Notes: generated by a model from the letters alone, not told the origin. DNA of 8,296 bases from DUZB01 sp964407525 (GCA_964407525.1 CAYOWC010000225.1:1-8296); one strand, 5' to 3'. Shown: positions 1-5,817, counted from the stretch's first letter. Numbers and translations: made by a program.

Positions 1-113
1 GTAACGCGCAAATGCCTGACAAACAAAGATGAATGGAATTCATTCACGGGTATTGGTTCTAACTTCGCCCACTTGATAGGATTATCCAAAAATTCGTTCA
101 GCAGTTCATAATC
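1..113 (-). other. Unassigned open stretch at the left edge, possible gene fragment
   Basis: Reading leftwards from the TAG at 116-114, 37 codons stay open to the window edge and give a plausible protein-like sequence (for example NEFLDNPIKWAK and NEFHSSLFVRHL). There is no ATG in the frame and no ribosome binding site before the possible TTG at 89-87. The opposite strand is also open from base 1 to a TAA at 109-111, so openness alone proves little. It could be a gene with its start lost to the repeat at 107-187, a relic, or non-coding DNA. I do not recognise a family. Confidence 0.15.
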
Positions 114-187
114 CTAATCTTAATCATAATCATGCTCCTTTTAACCTATTCCAGGGCTATTCGATTATGATTACGATTAAGATTATG
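107..187. repeat. Inverted repeat with 25-bp arms built from TAATCN units
   Basis: The arms at 107-131 and 163-187 are reverse complements with two mismatches, separated by 31 bases. Each arm is made of a hexamer-like unit, TAATC plus one variable base, repeated about four times. The structure is AT-rich and lacks a GC-rich stem plus T run, so it does not look like an intrinsic terminator. It lies in the spacer beyond the end of the D-cysteine desulfhydrase gene and may belong to a dispersed intergenic repeat family. Confidence 0.75.
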
Positions 188-232
188 AGTAAGAAAACAA
201 CTCTAACGGCCGATGTTAGGACCAAGCCCAAA

Positions 233-271
233 TAAACTGCCTACTGCGTACTTACTGCCTACTCATTACTC
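233..271. repeat. Degenerate ACTGCCTACTGC tract
   Basis: Variations on TACTGCCTAC are strung together without a fixed period just beyond the stop codon of the D-cysteine desulfhydrase gene. The same vocabulary recurs at 3930-4065 in the window, which suggests a dispersed low-complexity intergenic repeat. No coding role is seen. The rest of 188-281 shows nothing recognisable. Confidence 0.55.
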
Positions 272-281
272 CCAACCGCTC

Positions 282-1277
282 CTAAACCAACTCCCCCGCA
301 TAAGAAAACAGGGCGGGCGAACCGCCGGTGTGCCAGAACAGAACAACAGCATCCTTTTCAAATTCACCGTGTTCAATCATGTGTATCAGTCCCGCCATAG
401 CCCTGCCTGTGTAAACGGGATCAAGGAGAATCCCTTCATATCGGGCAACCAGTTCAATGGCCCGGCGTTCCCCATCTCCCACAACACCGTATCCTTCCCC
501 AAGGAATTCATCACGAATAATGAATTCGGTATCGTGAAAAGCAGAGTCCATTCCGAGTCTACGGGCAGTCTCGTCCGCCAGCGTTGCCAAATGTTCATTG
601 TAAGGAACTCCTCCCGCTTCTCCCTTGTCGATCTGGATGCCCACAAGATCAAAGGTCTCTTCACAGAGCGCTTTCCCCACGGCCAGGCCGGCCTGCGTCC
701 CCCCGGAACTTGACGCAAACACCACATGGGAAACATTTTCTCCCATTTCATCTAACTGCAGGCTCATTTCTTCCACGGCCTTAGCGAAACCCACGGCCCC
801 CGTGGAGTTGGACCCTCCGTACGGAACGACATATGGGTTGTGCCCATCTTGCTGCAGCTTTTCAGCAATCTCGGGAATTTTCTCTCCCTTTCGAAACACT
901 CCTGTCCAATGGAATTCGGCGCCAAGGAGCATATCCAAAAGCAGGTTTCCATTTGGAGAGGAAGGCGCCTCTCCACCAAGAACCAGATGGCACAAAAGAC
1001 CGCAGGCAGCAGCCGCAGCCACCGTTTGTCGGCAATGATTTGACTGGGCCGCACCGCCCGTAATCAAAACATCAGCACCCTGATCCAACGCCTCAGCCAC
1101 CAGGAATTCGAGCTTTCGGGTTTTGTTCCCCCCAAAAGCGAGACCGGTATGATCATCCCGTTTCATAAGGATTCGGGGTCCACCGAGATGCGTTGATAGT
1201 CGATCCAATTCCACAATCGGCGTAGGGAAAAAACCCAGTTTTTTTAGGGGTAGATCTCGATATTTCATGGACATCAT
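282..1277 (-). CDS. dcyD: D-cysteine desulfhydrase family PLP-dependent enzyme
   Basis: This 331-aa cytoplasmic enzyme of the ACC deaminase/D-cysteine desulfhydrase fold (type II PLP) probably converts D-cysteine to pyruvate, H2S and ammonia. Visible motifs are the PLP lysine in GGNKTRKLE (K52), the QSNH loop (78-81) and a phosphate-binding stretch SSSGGTQAG near 189-197. ACC deaminases carry Glu in the VYE segment and Leu in the HLGG segment; here both positions are Thr (VYTG, T290; WHTGG, T317), the pattern known for D-cysteine desulfhydrases. I chose ATG 1277: it overlaps the HIT-gene stop as ATGA and has GGAGG (1288-1284) six bases upstream. The in-frame GTG at 1283 would overlap that site. 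It is the last gene of the purB-HIT cluster. The substrate is inferred, and other D-amino acids or 3-chloro-D-alanine are possible. The gene symbol is by homology only. Confidence 0.88.
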   Translation of the reverse strand: MMSMKYRDLPLKKLGFFPTPIVELDRLSTHLGGPRILMKRDDHTGLAFGGNKTRKLEFLVAEALDQGADVLITGGAAQSNHCRQTVAAAAACGLLCHLVLGGEAPSSPNGNLLLDMLLGAEFHWTGVFRKGEKIPEIAEKLQQDGHNPYVVPYGGSNSTGAVGFAKAVEEMSLQLDEMGENVSHVVFASSSGGTQAGLAVGKALCEETFDLVGIQIDKGEAGGVPYNEHLATLADETARRLGMDSAFHDTEFIIRDEFLGEGYGVVGDGERRAIELVARYEGILLDPVYTGRAMAGLIHMIEHGEFEKDAVVLFWHTGGSPALFSYAGELV

Positions 1278-1606
1278 TTCCACCCTCCCAGAAGGTGCAG
1301 GTGCAAATGAAAAACATCCTGCCCCCCGCCCCGTTCCACATTGTAGACCAGTTTGTATCCAGCCTTATCAATCCCCTGTTCCGCAGCTATCTTTTTCGCA
1401 GAGAAAACGAGGTCGGAAAGCACGGTCCGGTCCTCTTCCGCCAGGTCATTGATACTTCGAATATGCTTTTTCGGCACCAAGAGAATGTGTACAGGCGCAT
1501 GGGGATTGATATCCTTGAATGCTACCAGGTTTTCTTCTTCGTAAATCAGGTCTGTCGGCATTTCGCCGCGAATAATCTGGCAGAAAATACATTCTTCTTT
1601 TTCCAT
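1274..1606 (-). CDS. Histidine triad (HIT/HINT-like) nucleotide-binding protein
   Basis: A complete 110-aa HIT protein, the usual length for bacterial HINT. The triad HLHLHLL spans residues 100-106, with H102 the expected nucleophile that hydrolyses nucleoside phosphoramidates or adenylylated intermediates. The N-terminal CIFC (C6, C9) with H48 fits the zinc site of HINT proteins, and NPHAPVHILLVPKKHI (34-49) is the typical nucleotide-pocket strand. The start ATG at 1606 follows GAGGAGGG at close range. The stop overlaps the next gene by four bases, implying translational coupling. It lies 70 bp beyond purB. Its physiological substrate cannot be told from sequence; a housekeeping purine nucleotide hydrolase role is an inference that fits the purB neighbour. 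Confidence 0.93.
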   Translation of the reverse strand: MEKEECIFCQIIRGEMPTDLIYEEENLVAFKDINPHAPVHILLVPKKHIRSINDLAEEDRTVLSDLVFSAKKIAAEQGIDKAGYKLVYNVERGGGQDVFHLHLHLLGGWK

Positions 1607-1676
1607 TTTCCCTCCTCATTTTCAGGGTCACCAAACAAGCAGTGGCAAACCATGAATCTTAATAGCAAAATCCCTG

Positions 1677-3104
1677 TTACAAAATTTCTCCGGGCTCATA
1701 TCTTGCCGCTTCCGCATATCGCTTGAACAGAGGCTCCGCCTTAAATATCACTTCCTGAATCTGTTCGCGGGCGTTCCCTGCAAAATGTCCGGCATCTTCC
1801 AGGATATTCCTGATCTGTTCTTCGCTGACGCCGGCGTCCCTGAACACTTCATCCTGTGCCAGTCTTCTGGAGAGCCGAGGCGATGTTCCTTTTTCCCGCA
1901 TGGACATGGCCTCGGCGACTGCATGCCGTTTTATGGCTTCGTGGGCGGTCTCTCTTCCTACGCCCGCCTTAACCGCAGTCATAAGGATCTCCGTGCTGGC
2001 AAGAAAGGGAAGATATCGATCCACTTCTTTTTGAATAATCACTGGGTAAGCCCCCATATTCTTCAATACCGTGAGGGTAGTCTCGCACAGTCCATCCGAA
2101 GCATAGATGGAATCAGGCATCACGATTCTTCGTATGACAGAGCAGGACACATCCCCTTCTTCCCACTGGTCCCCGGCAAGTCGGGAAGTCCCGTCTGCAT
2201 ACATCTTGATCAGGGTGGAAAATCCACAGATCCGCTCGGAACTCCGCGTGTTCATTTTGTGGGGCATGGCACTTGACCCCACCTGTCCCTTTTTGAATCC
2301 TTCTGTCACGAGCTCATATCCCGACATGAGACGCATTCCTTTGGCGAAATTTTCACAGGCCGATCCCATGAAGGCCAGATGGGAAACGAGAGAATAATCA
2401 AGAGACCGGGGATATACCTGTCCAGTGGAATTAAGGACCTTTTCGAAACCGAGACTCTCGGCCACCATCTGCTCAAGCATTCGCGCTTTTTCCGAATTTC
2501 CCAGAAGGGTGATCATGTCAAACTGGGTGCCGACGGGGCCTTTAATGCCTCTAAGGGGATAGGCATTCAGGAAGGCTTCAAAATTCGACATATGGACTAG
2601 AAGCTCTTCGGCCCACATGGAAAAACGCCTCCCCAGAAGGGTGGGCTGGGCAGCCTGGTGATGAGTCCGGGCGGTAAGGACAATATCCTGGTATTCGGAG
2701 GCCCGGTCCAGCAAGTGCCTGAGAACCGACACATACCGGCCAAAGATGATCTTTGAGGCCATTTTAAATTGCATCTGCTCCACATTGTCCGTAAGGTCTC
2801 TACTGGTCATGCCCTTGTGGATATGTTCCGCTCTATTCGCCGCCTTGACAAAGCCCTCTATCTTGGCCTTGACATCGTGTTTGGTTTCCAACTCCCGCTG
2901 CCTTATGAAATCGAGATCGATGTACCCTTTGGCAGCTTCATACCCTTCAATCACTTCAGACGGAATGGTAAGCCCCAGTTTTTTCTGGGCCCGCATCACT
3001 GCGATCCAGAGATCACGCTCCGCCAGGATTCTTCCTTCTTCGGAAAAGATTCGGTTGATTTCAGGACTGGTGTATCGCTGTGACAATACATTGCTATTGG
3101 TCAT
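1677..3104 (-). CDS. purB: Adenylosuccinate lyase
   Basis: A full-length 475-aa cytoplasmic enzyme that removes fumarate from SAICAR and from adenylosuccinate, two steps of purine synthesis. It carries the fumarase/aspartase superfamily signature SSAMPHKMN (277-285) in the flexible catalytic loop, the RTHHQAAQP segment (146-154, catalytic His expected at H148) and TKHDVKA (74-80, H76). The MTSRDLTDN block (99-107) and the length resemble the roughly 470-aa form I recall from actinobacteria such as Mycobacterium more than the roughly 430-aa Bacillus-type enzyme. The ATG at 3104 is preceded by GGAGG with seven bases spacing. It heads the compact purB-HIT-desulfhydrase group. No PurR-like operator or PRPP-sensing element is obvious upstream. 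Confidence 0.96.
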   Translation of the reverse strand: MTNSNVLSQRYTSPEINRIFSEEGRILAERDLWIAVMRAQKKLGLTIPSEVIEGYEAAKGYIDLDFIRQRELETKHDVKAKIEGFVKAANRAEHIHKGMTSRDLTDNVEQMQFKMASKIIFGRYVSVLRHLLDRASEYQDIVLTARTHHQAAQPTLLGRRFSMWAEELLVHMSNFEAFLNAYPLRGIKGPVGTQFDMITLLGNSEKARMLEQMVAESLGFEKVLNSTGQVYPRSLDYSLVSHLAFMGSACENFAKGMRLMSGYELVTEGFKKGQVGSSAMPHKMNTRSSERICGFSTLIKMYADGTSRLAGDQWEEGDVSCSVIRRIVMPDSIYASDGLCETTLTVLKNMGAYPVIIQKEVDRYLPFLASTEILMTAVKAGVGRETAHEAIKRHAVAEAMSMREKGTSPRLSRRLAQDEVFRDAGVSEEQIRNILEDAGHFAGNAREQIQEVIFKAEPLFKRYAEAARYEPGEIL

Positions 3105-3167
3105 GGTTTTCCTCCAGGCGGAACACCGCCATTGCTTTACCCAAAAAAATGCAATTAGCCGTTAGCA

Positions 3168-3295
3168 TTTAGCCATTAGCTCCAAAACAACCAACCGTTA
3201 TTCCATAACGGAGTGGCATTGGAAAATGAGATTTCTTATTGGACGAAAAGGCTTCCAAATAATTCTGCTCTTTAATCTAAAAGCTAATAGCTAAA
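3168..3295. repeat. Inverted-repeat element in the DUF190-purB spacer
   Basis: TTTAGCCATTAGCT (3168-3181) and AGCTAATAGCTAAA (3282-3295) are reverse complements with one mismatch. The surrounding bases extend the TTAGC theme on both sides (four TTAGC copies in 3155-3180, more AGCTWA on the right). Together they frame a 128-bp block with a perfect small hairpin inside (3195-3211). No reading frame of note is present. It may be a miniature non-autonomous element or a recurrent intergenic repeat. Confidence 0.55.
3195..3211 (-). terminator. Weak intrinsic terminator candidate beyond the DUF190 gene
   Basis: Read on the minus strand, CCGTTAT-GGA-ATAACGG forms a perfect 7-bp stem with a 3-base loop, followed by TTGGTTGTTTT. 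It stands about 107 bases past the DUF190 stop and 90 bases before purB. The stem is only moderately GC-rich and the T run is broken, so termination would be partial. It may simply be part of the repeat element around it. Confidence 0.3.
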
Positions 3296-3317
3296 AGCTT
3301 ATAGCAAATTTCAGTTT

Positions 3318-3659
3318 TCATTCATCCTTTCTGCTACGGTAAATCTTGATTTTGATCTTTTCCAGGGTAGCCAGCCCCTCTTTGACCGCTTCATCGATCA
3401 AAGGAAGGAAACGCTCTATTTTCTCCTGGGTATCAACAATTTCAACCACGATGGGAAGACTGGAAGAGAGCCTGAGCAGTTTAGCCGTGTGTACACGGCT
3501 GTGAGCACCAAAGCCCTCAATACCCCGAATAGCTGTCGCCCCCGCTAAACCGGATTTTCGGGCCTCTCGAACAATCCATTCATACAGTGGTTTTCCCTCA
3601 TGTCTATCGCTCTCTCCAATATAAATCCGAAGCAGATGACCCTCTTCCGGTAATACCAT
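3318..3659 (-). CDS. DUF190 family protein (PII-like fold)
   Basis: A 113-aa cytoplasmic protein of the DUF190 family, with no signal peptide or membrane span. The family hallmarks are LRIYIGESDRHEGKPLYEWI (residues 10-29), then GLAGATAIRGIEGFGAHS (37-54) and the strand LPIVVEIVD (68-76); the last part, EKIKIKIYRS, is a basic edge strand. DUF190 proteins are predicted to have a ferredoxin/PII-like fold and are often coded beside crcB, the upstream gene here, so a role linked to fluoride or ion homeostasis is possible but unproven. The ATG at 3659 is preceded by GAGG (3668-3665) with five bases spacing. The gene is separated from crcB by an unusually long repeat-filled spacer, so it may have its own promoter, which I could not identify. 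Confidence 0.88.
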   Translation of the reverse strand: MVLPEEGHLLRIYIGESDRHEGKPLYEWIVREARKSGLAGATAIRGIEGFGAHSRVHTAKLLRLSSSLPIVVEIVDTQEKIERFLPLIDEAVKEGLATLEKIKIKIYRSRKDE

Positions 3660-3729
3660 GATTTCCTCGTTGCTGGTTACTTGCTACTCGTTACTGGTTG
3701 CTCTTCATGATAAGCGAATATCCAGATAG

Positions 3730-3839
3730 GCGAAGACTCCGATGTTGAAGGAAGGTGTTCTTCCGACCTCGATAAACCTGAAAACTCAGAGCGGACATCG
3801 ACACTTCGTCATTGTGCGGTTCCTTATCGGAGTCTTCGC
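3730..3839. repeat. 110-bp element bounded by 14-bp perfect inverted repeats
   Basis: GCGAAGACTCCGAT at 3730-3743 is matched exactly by its reverse complement ATCGGAGTCTTCGC at 3826-3839. The inside contains a small GGAAG-GTGTT-CTTCC hairpin (about 3750-3765). No target-site duplication can be seen at the ends. The size and perfect ends suit a miniature inverted-repeat element or a dispersed structured repeat. It carries no gene. Confidence 0.6.
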
Positions 3840-3875
3840 TTACCTCGAAATTCTGCGGTTCTCTTTTTCCCTTCC

Positions 3876-3896
3876 TTCCCACGCTGTACGTGGGAA
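3876..3896. repeat. TTCCCACG palindrome (REP-like hairpin)
   Basis: TTCCCACG (3876-3883) and CGTGGGAA (3889-3896) form an 8-bp perfect stem around CTGTA. A closely related palindrome with a 10-bp stem lies after prfB (6998-7020). The shared TTCCCACGC core at two unrelated spacers points to a dispersed REP-like family. It is not followed by a T run on either strand. Confidence 0.6.
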
Positions 3897-3929
3897 TGCA
3901 TAAGCCACCCTAATTACAGGCAAACGGCC

Positions 3930-4065
3930 TGCAGCCTTCTACCCACTGCATACTGCCTGCTGTTTTCCGCCTTCTACCTATTGCCCACTGCATACTGCAT
4001 ACTGCATACTACCTAATGTTTTCCATCTACTGCCTACAACTTACTTCCTACTGCCTACTGCTGTT
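3930..4065. repeat. Degenerate ACTGC-type repeats in three loose units
   Basis: Three loosely similar units can be read: about 3931-3968 and 3969-4024, both starting with CCTTCTACC, running through ACTGCATACTGC and ending in TGTTTTCC, then 4025-4065, which keeps CTACTGCCTAC and ends differently. The second contains three direct CATACTG copies (3991-4010). Units vary in length and sequence, unlike a CRISPR. The tract begins directly beyond the crcB stop, and its vocabulary matches the tract at 233-271. Confidence 0.6.
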
Positions 4066-4070
4066 ACGGC

Positions 4071-4448
4071 TCAGAGGTGTCTCAAAAGGTTGTAGCCCAC
4101 GAAAACCGCCCCCAAACCGAGTACCACCTGGACCAGAACATTCATAACAGCCAACAGGAACTCCCCATCCTTCATCAAAGCCATTGTCTCAAATCCAAAT
4201 GTGGAAAATGTGGTAAACCCTCCCAAGAGACCGATCAACAAAAAAAGCCTGGTCTCGGGCCCAAAGAGCTGACGGGTCTCAATCAGGCCGTTCAGCAGCC
4301 CGATGATAAAACACCCCAGAACATTCACTACGGTTGTACCACTGGGAAATGAGCTGTTTGGAAACAGCTGATACACCGCCCCGGCCAACAGATACCGACC
4401 GATGGCCCCCACAAACCCCCCGGCCCCCACAAACAGCACATTAATCAT
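4071..4448 (-). CDS. crcB: Fluoride-specific ion channel CrcB/Fluc
   Basis: A small four-helix inner-membrane protein that works as an antiparallel dual-topology dimer and lets fluoride leave the cell. Diagnostic segments are GAGGFVGAIGRYLL in helix 1, TTVVNVLGCF with the conserved Asn in helix 2, and GGFTTFSTFGFE in helix 3, which holds the Phe and Thr residues lining the fluoride path and the central sodium site. Helix 4 is about residues 97-121. From ATG 4448 the product is 125 aa. A GTG at 4457 gives 128 aa and has GGAG four bases upstream (4465-4462), so the true start is unsettled. It is followed, after a repeat-filled gap, by a DUF190 gene, a common partner. No fluoride riboswitch motif was found upstream. 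Confidence 0.93.
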   Translation of the reverse strand: MINVLFVGAGGFVGAIGRYLLAGAVYQLFPNSSFPSGTTVVNVLGCFIIGLLNGLIETRQLFGPETRLFLLIGLLGGFTTFSTFGFETMALMKDGEFLLAVMNVLVQVVLGLGAVFVGYNLLRHL

Positions 4449-4495
4449 TTCCTTCACTATTCTCCATGAACGTCCACGATTTCATTTCTCATTTC

Positions 4496-4525
4496 CATAT
4501 GCCACATATTCCATAAAAAGGTCAA
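4496..4525 (-). promoter_or_regulatory. Possible crcB promoter
   Basis: On the minus strand TTGACC (4525-4520) matches the sigma70 -35 box at five of six bases. The best -10 positions, GCATAT or CATATG at 17-18 bases spacing, are poor. It sits about 50-70 bases before the crcB start, in the divergent spacer with the toxin-antitoxin operon. Confidence 0.25.
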
Positions 4526-4618
4526 GTTGAAGATCCCGTGCTTTTGGCGGGGGAATGTCCTCCTGGCTCCAAAAAACAGCGTACCCAATTCTTTCTTGCC
4601 GACACTGTTGCCTTGTGT

Positions 4619-4647
4619 TTGATGATTGACTTACCTCTATCGATAAT
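4619..4647 (+). promoter_or_regulatory. Promoter of the toxin-antitoxin operon
   Basis: TTGATG (4619-4624) and GATAAT (4642-4647) are separated by 17 bases and resemble the sigma70 consensus, with the -10 matching at five of six. It lies about 40 bases before the antitoxin ATG. The -10 box overlaps the first of two palindromes proposed as the operator, which would make repression by the antitoxin complex straightforward. Confidence 0.55.
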
Positions 4648-4676
4648 GTTAGCGTATTACAGAAAGCTTATCGATA
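4638..4676. promoter_or_regulatory. Twin-palindrome operator for the AbrB-type antitoxin
   Basis: The 8-bp palindrome TATCGATA occurs at 4638-4645 and again at 4669-4676, 31 bp apart, about three helical turns. Including the neighbouring A and T they form a larger inverted repeat, TATCGATAA ... TTATCGATA. The left copy overlaps the -10 box and the right copy ends just before the ribosome binding site. Toxin-antitoxin operons of this type are normally repressed by their own antitoxin or complex, so this is the likely binding region; this is inferred, not shown. Confidence 0.6.
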
Positions 4677-4687
4677 CGGAGGGAATC

Positions 4688-4894
4688 ATGCATACCGTTA
4701 CAGTTTCGCCAAAATTTCAAGTTGTTATCCCAAAAATTATAAGGGAAGCATTGCGACTTCGCCCTGGTCAAAAAATGAAGGTTATTGAGTATGATGGGCG
4801 AATAGAACTAATACCTGATCGAGACATATCTGAGCTAAAAGGATTCCTTAAAGGAATCAATTCCGAGTTTGTTCGTGAGGATGACAGGTTATGA
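4688..4894 (+). CDS. AbrB/MazE-fold antitoxin (VapB-type)
   Basis: A 68-aa antitoxin. Residues 2-46 form a swapped-hairpin AbrB domain: the pattern VTVSPKFQVVIPKIIREALRLRPGQ matches the family's T-S-K-G-Q-V-T-I-P-x-x-I-R block, and KVIEYDGRIELIP gives the next strands. This part dimerises and binds DNA. The acidic, flexible end, SEFVREDDRL, is the part expected to enter the PIN toxin's active site. The start at 4688 is fixed by GGAGGG at 4678-4683; an in-frame upstream start at 4538 would add 50 residues unrelated to the family and run through the promoter. Its stop overlaps the toxin start as ATGA. It probably represses its own operon through the palindromes upstream. Confidence 0.9.
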   Translation: MHTVTVSPKFQVVIPKIIREALRLRPGQKMKVIEYDGRIELIPDRDISELKGFLKGINSEFVREDDRL

Positions 4895-5274
4895 ATATTA
4901 TTGACTCCTCAGGATGGCTTGAATATTTTTCAGGAGGAGCGAACTCAGGAAAATTTCTGCCCCCTCTTCAAGACCCATCATCCTTAATTGTACCCGTGAT
5001 CACCATATATGAAGTATTCAAAGTGGTATTGCGTGAATCTGCCGAAAGTGAGGCTCTCCAGGCCGTGGCTGCCATGCAAAAAGGCAAGGTCGTTGACCTG
5101 ACAACAAGTATCGCAATGAATGCCTCGAAGCTAAGTTTAAAGTACAATCTTCCCATGGCCGACAGTATTATTTTATCCACAGCTCAAGCGTATGAATGTT
5201 TAGTCTGGACACAAGATTCAGACTTTGAAAATCTACCAGGCGTTAAGTTCTTTCCCAAAACAAAGGAGAACTGA
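4891..5274 (+). CDS. vapC: PIN-domain ribonuclease toxin (VapC-type)
   Basis: A 127-aa single PIN-domain protein, the normal length for VapC toxins, which cut specific RNAs such as tRNA or rRNA using magnesium or manganese. The four acidic residues are in place: D5 (NIIDSSGW), E41 (TIYEVFK), D91 (PMADSII) and D109 (TQDSDF), so the enzyme looks intact. The ATG overlaps the antitoxin stop by four bases, giving coupled translation in the antitoxin-then-toxin order. One base beyond its stop an exported DUF3124 protein starts, an uncommon third member. The RNA target cannot be predicted from this sequence. Confidence 0.92.
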   Translation: MNIIDSSGWLEYFSGGANSGKFLPPLQDPSSLIVPVITIYEVFKVVLRESAESEALQAVAAMQKGKVVDLTTSIAMNASKLSLKYNLPMADSIILSTAQAYECLVWTQDSDFENLPGVKFFPKTKEN

Positions 5275-5275
5275 T

Positions 5276-5785
5276 ATGTCAACATTGTCAAAAGTATTTC
5301 GTTGGGGATGGTTTTTACCGGTCATGGTATGTTTCCTCGCAGGCTTTCCAACCACGCAGAGTCATGCATCCCCGAAGATCTCTCTCTGGAAAGGCCAGTG
5401 TATTTATGTCCCCGTCTACTCTCATATCTACAGCGGGGATAGGGAACATCCCTTTTATCTCACAGCCACCTTGAGCATAAGAAACACGGACCTGAACAAC
5501 CCGATAGAAATTCTTTCCGCAGACTACTATGATTCCAGTGGAAAACTTTTGAAGAAATACCTGAAGGGTTCCCAACATCTAAAACCGCTGGAAACCGTTC
5601 GCTATATAGTAAAAGAATCCGACAAAGAGGGAGGATCGGGCGCCAAATTCATTGTCACATGGCAATCGCAGATAGAGGTTAATGAACCGATAATCGAGAC
5701 CATCATGATCGGCACCAAATCCCAGCAGGGAATTTCTTTTATATCGCAGGGCAAAATGATCGAAAAAAATACGGGCTTGAAATAA
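5276..5785 (+). CDS. Exported DUF3124 domain protein
   Basis: A 169-aa protein of unknown function. Residues 1-31 look like a signal peptide: basic start (K6, R9), hydrophobic core 10-24 and a likely cleavage after SHA (29-31). No proper lipobox is seen (the Cys at 19 follows VMV). The mature part shows DUF3124 hallmarks: GQCIYVPVYSHIYSGDR (40-56), LSIRNTD (66-72), GGSGAKFIVTW (119-129) and NEPIIETIMIGTKSQQGISF (136-155). The composition suggests a beta-sandwich periplasmic protein. I chose ATG 5276 because AGGAG (5264-5268) lies seven bases upstream; a longer frame from 5225 would overlap vapC and bury the signal peptide. It sits one base after the vapC stop, so it is probably co-translated with the toxin-antitoxin pair, although no functional link is known to me. 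Confidence 0.85.
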   Translation: MSTLSKVFRWGWFLPVMVCFLAGFPTTQSHASPKISLWKGQCIYVPVYSHIYSGDREHPFYLTATLSIRNTDLNNPIEILSADYYDSSGKLLKKYLKGSQHLKPLETVRYIVKESDKEGGSGAKFIVTWQSQIEVNEPIIETIMIGTKSQQGISFISQGKMIEKNTGLK

Positions 5786-5805
5786 TTGCATCAAGCATAT
5801 AAAAT
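5777..5805 (+). promoter_or_regulatory. prfB promoter, -35 box inside the DUF3124 gene
   Basis: TTGAAA (5777-5782) and TAAAAT (5800-5805) stand 17 bases apart, each matching the sigma70 consensus at five of six. The -35 box is formed by the last two sense codons (Leu-Lys) of the preceding gene. It lies about 70 bases before the prfB start and gives prfB a transcript independent of the toxin-antitoxin operon. Confidence 0.6.
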
Positions 5806-5817
5806 TGTACGCATCAG

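Larger units (their letters stand above)
3660..4070. other. 411-bp repeat-filled spacer between crcB and DUF190 genes
   Basis: This gap holds, from left to right, a GTTACTTGCTACTCGTTACTGG tract-like segment (about 3669-3703), a 110-bp inverted-repeat element (3730-3839), a TTCCCACG palindrome (3876-3896) and a degenerate ACTGC repeat tract (3930-4065). The only frame of length, 63 codons on the minus strand at 3882-3691, runs through the inverted repeats and the palindrome and resembles no family, so I treat it as non-coding. No clear promoter for the DUF190 gene was found in it. Confidence 0.6.

Noticed and set aside
213..713. 166-codon plus-strand open frame
   Set aside because: It begins in the ACTGC repeat tract and then runs antisense through the end of the well-supported D-cysteine desulfhydrase gene.
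3691..3882. 63-codon open frame on the minus strand between crcB and DUF190 genes
   Set aside because: It spans both arms of a perfect 14-bp inverted repeat and starts inside a palindrome; it has no family likeness and is better explained as a repeat read by chance.
3930..4065. CRISPR array
   Set aside because: Units differ in length and sequence throughout, with no constant repeat separated by unique spacers, and no cas genes are near.
4449..4560. Fluoride riboswitch upstream of crcB
   Set aside because: I looked for the GGNGATGG ... TCGCC pattern with its pseudoknot on the minus strand and did not find it; a covariance-model search would settle it.
4538..4687. N-terminal extension of the antitoxin from an upstream ATG
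   Set aside because: The 50 extra residues do not fit the AbrB family, run through the promoter and operator, and a strong GGAGGG site marks ATG 4688.
5225..5275. Longer DUF3124 start overlapping vapC
   Set aside because: It would place 17 polar residues before the signal peptide, and the AGGAG site matches the start at 5276.
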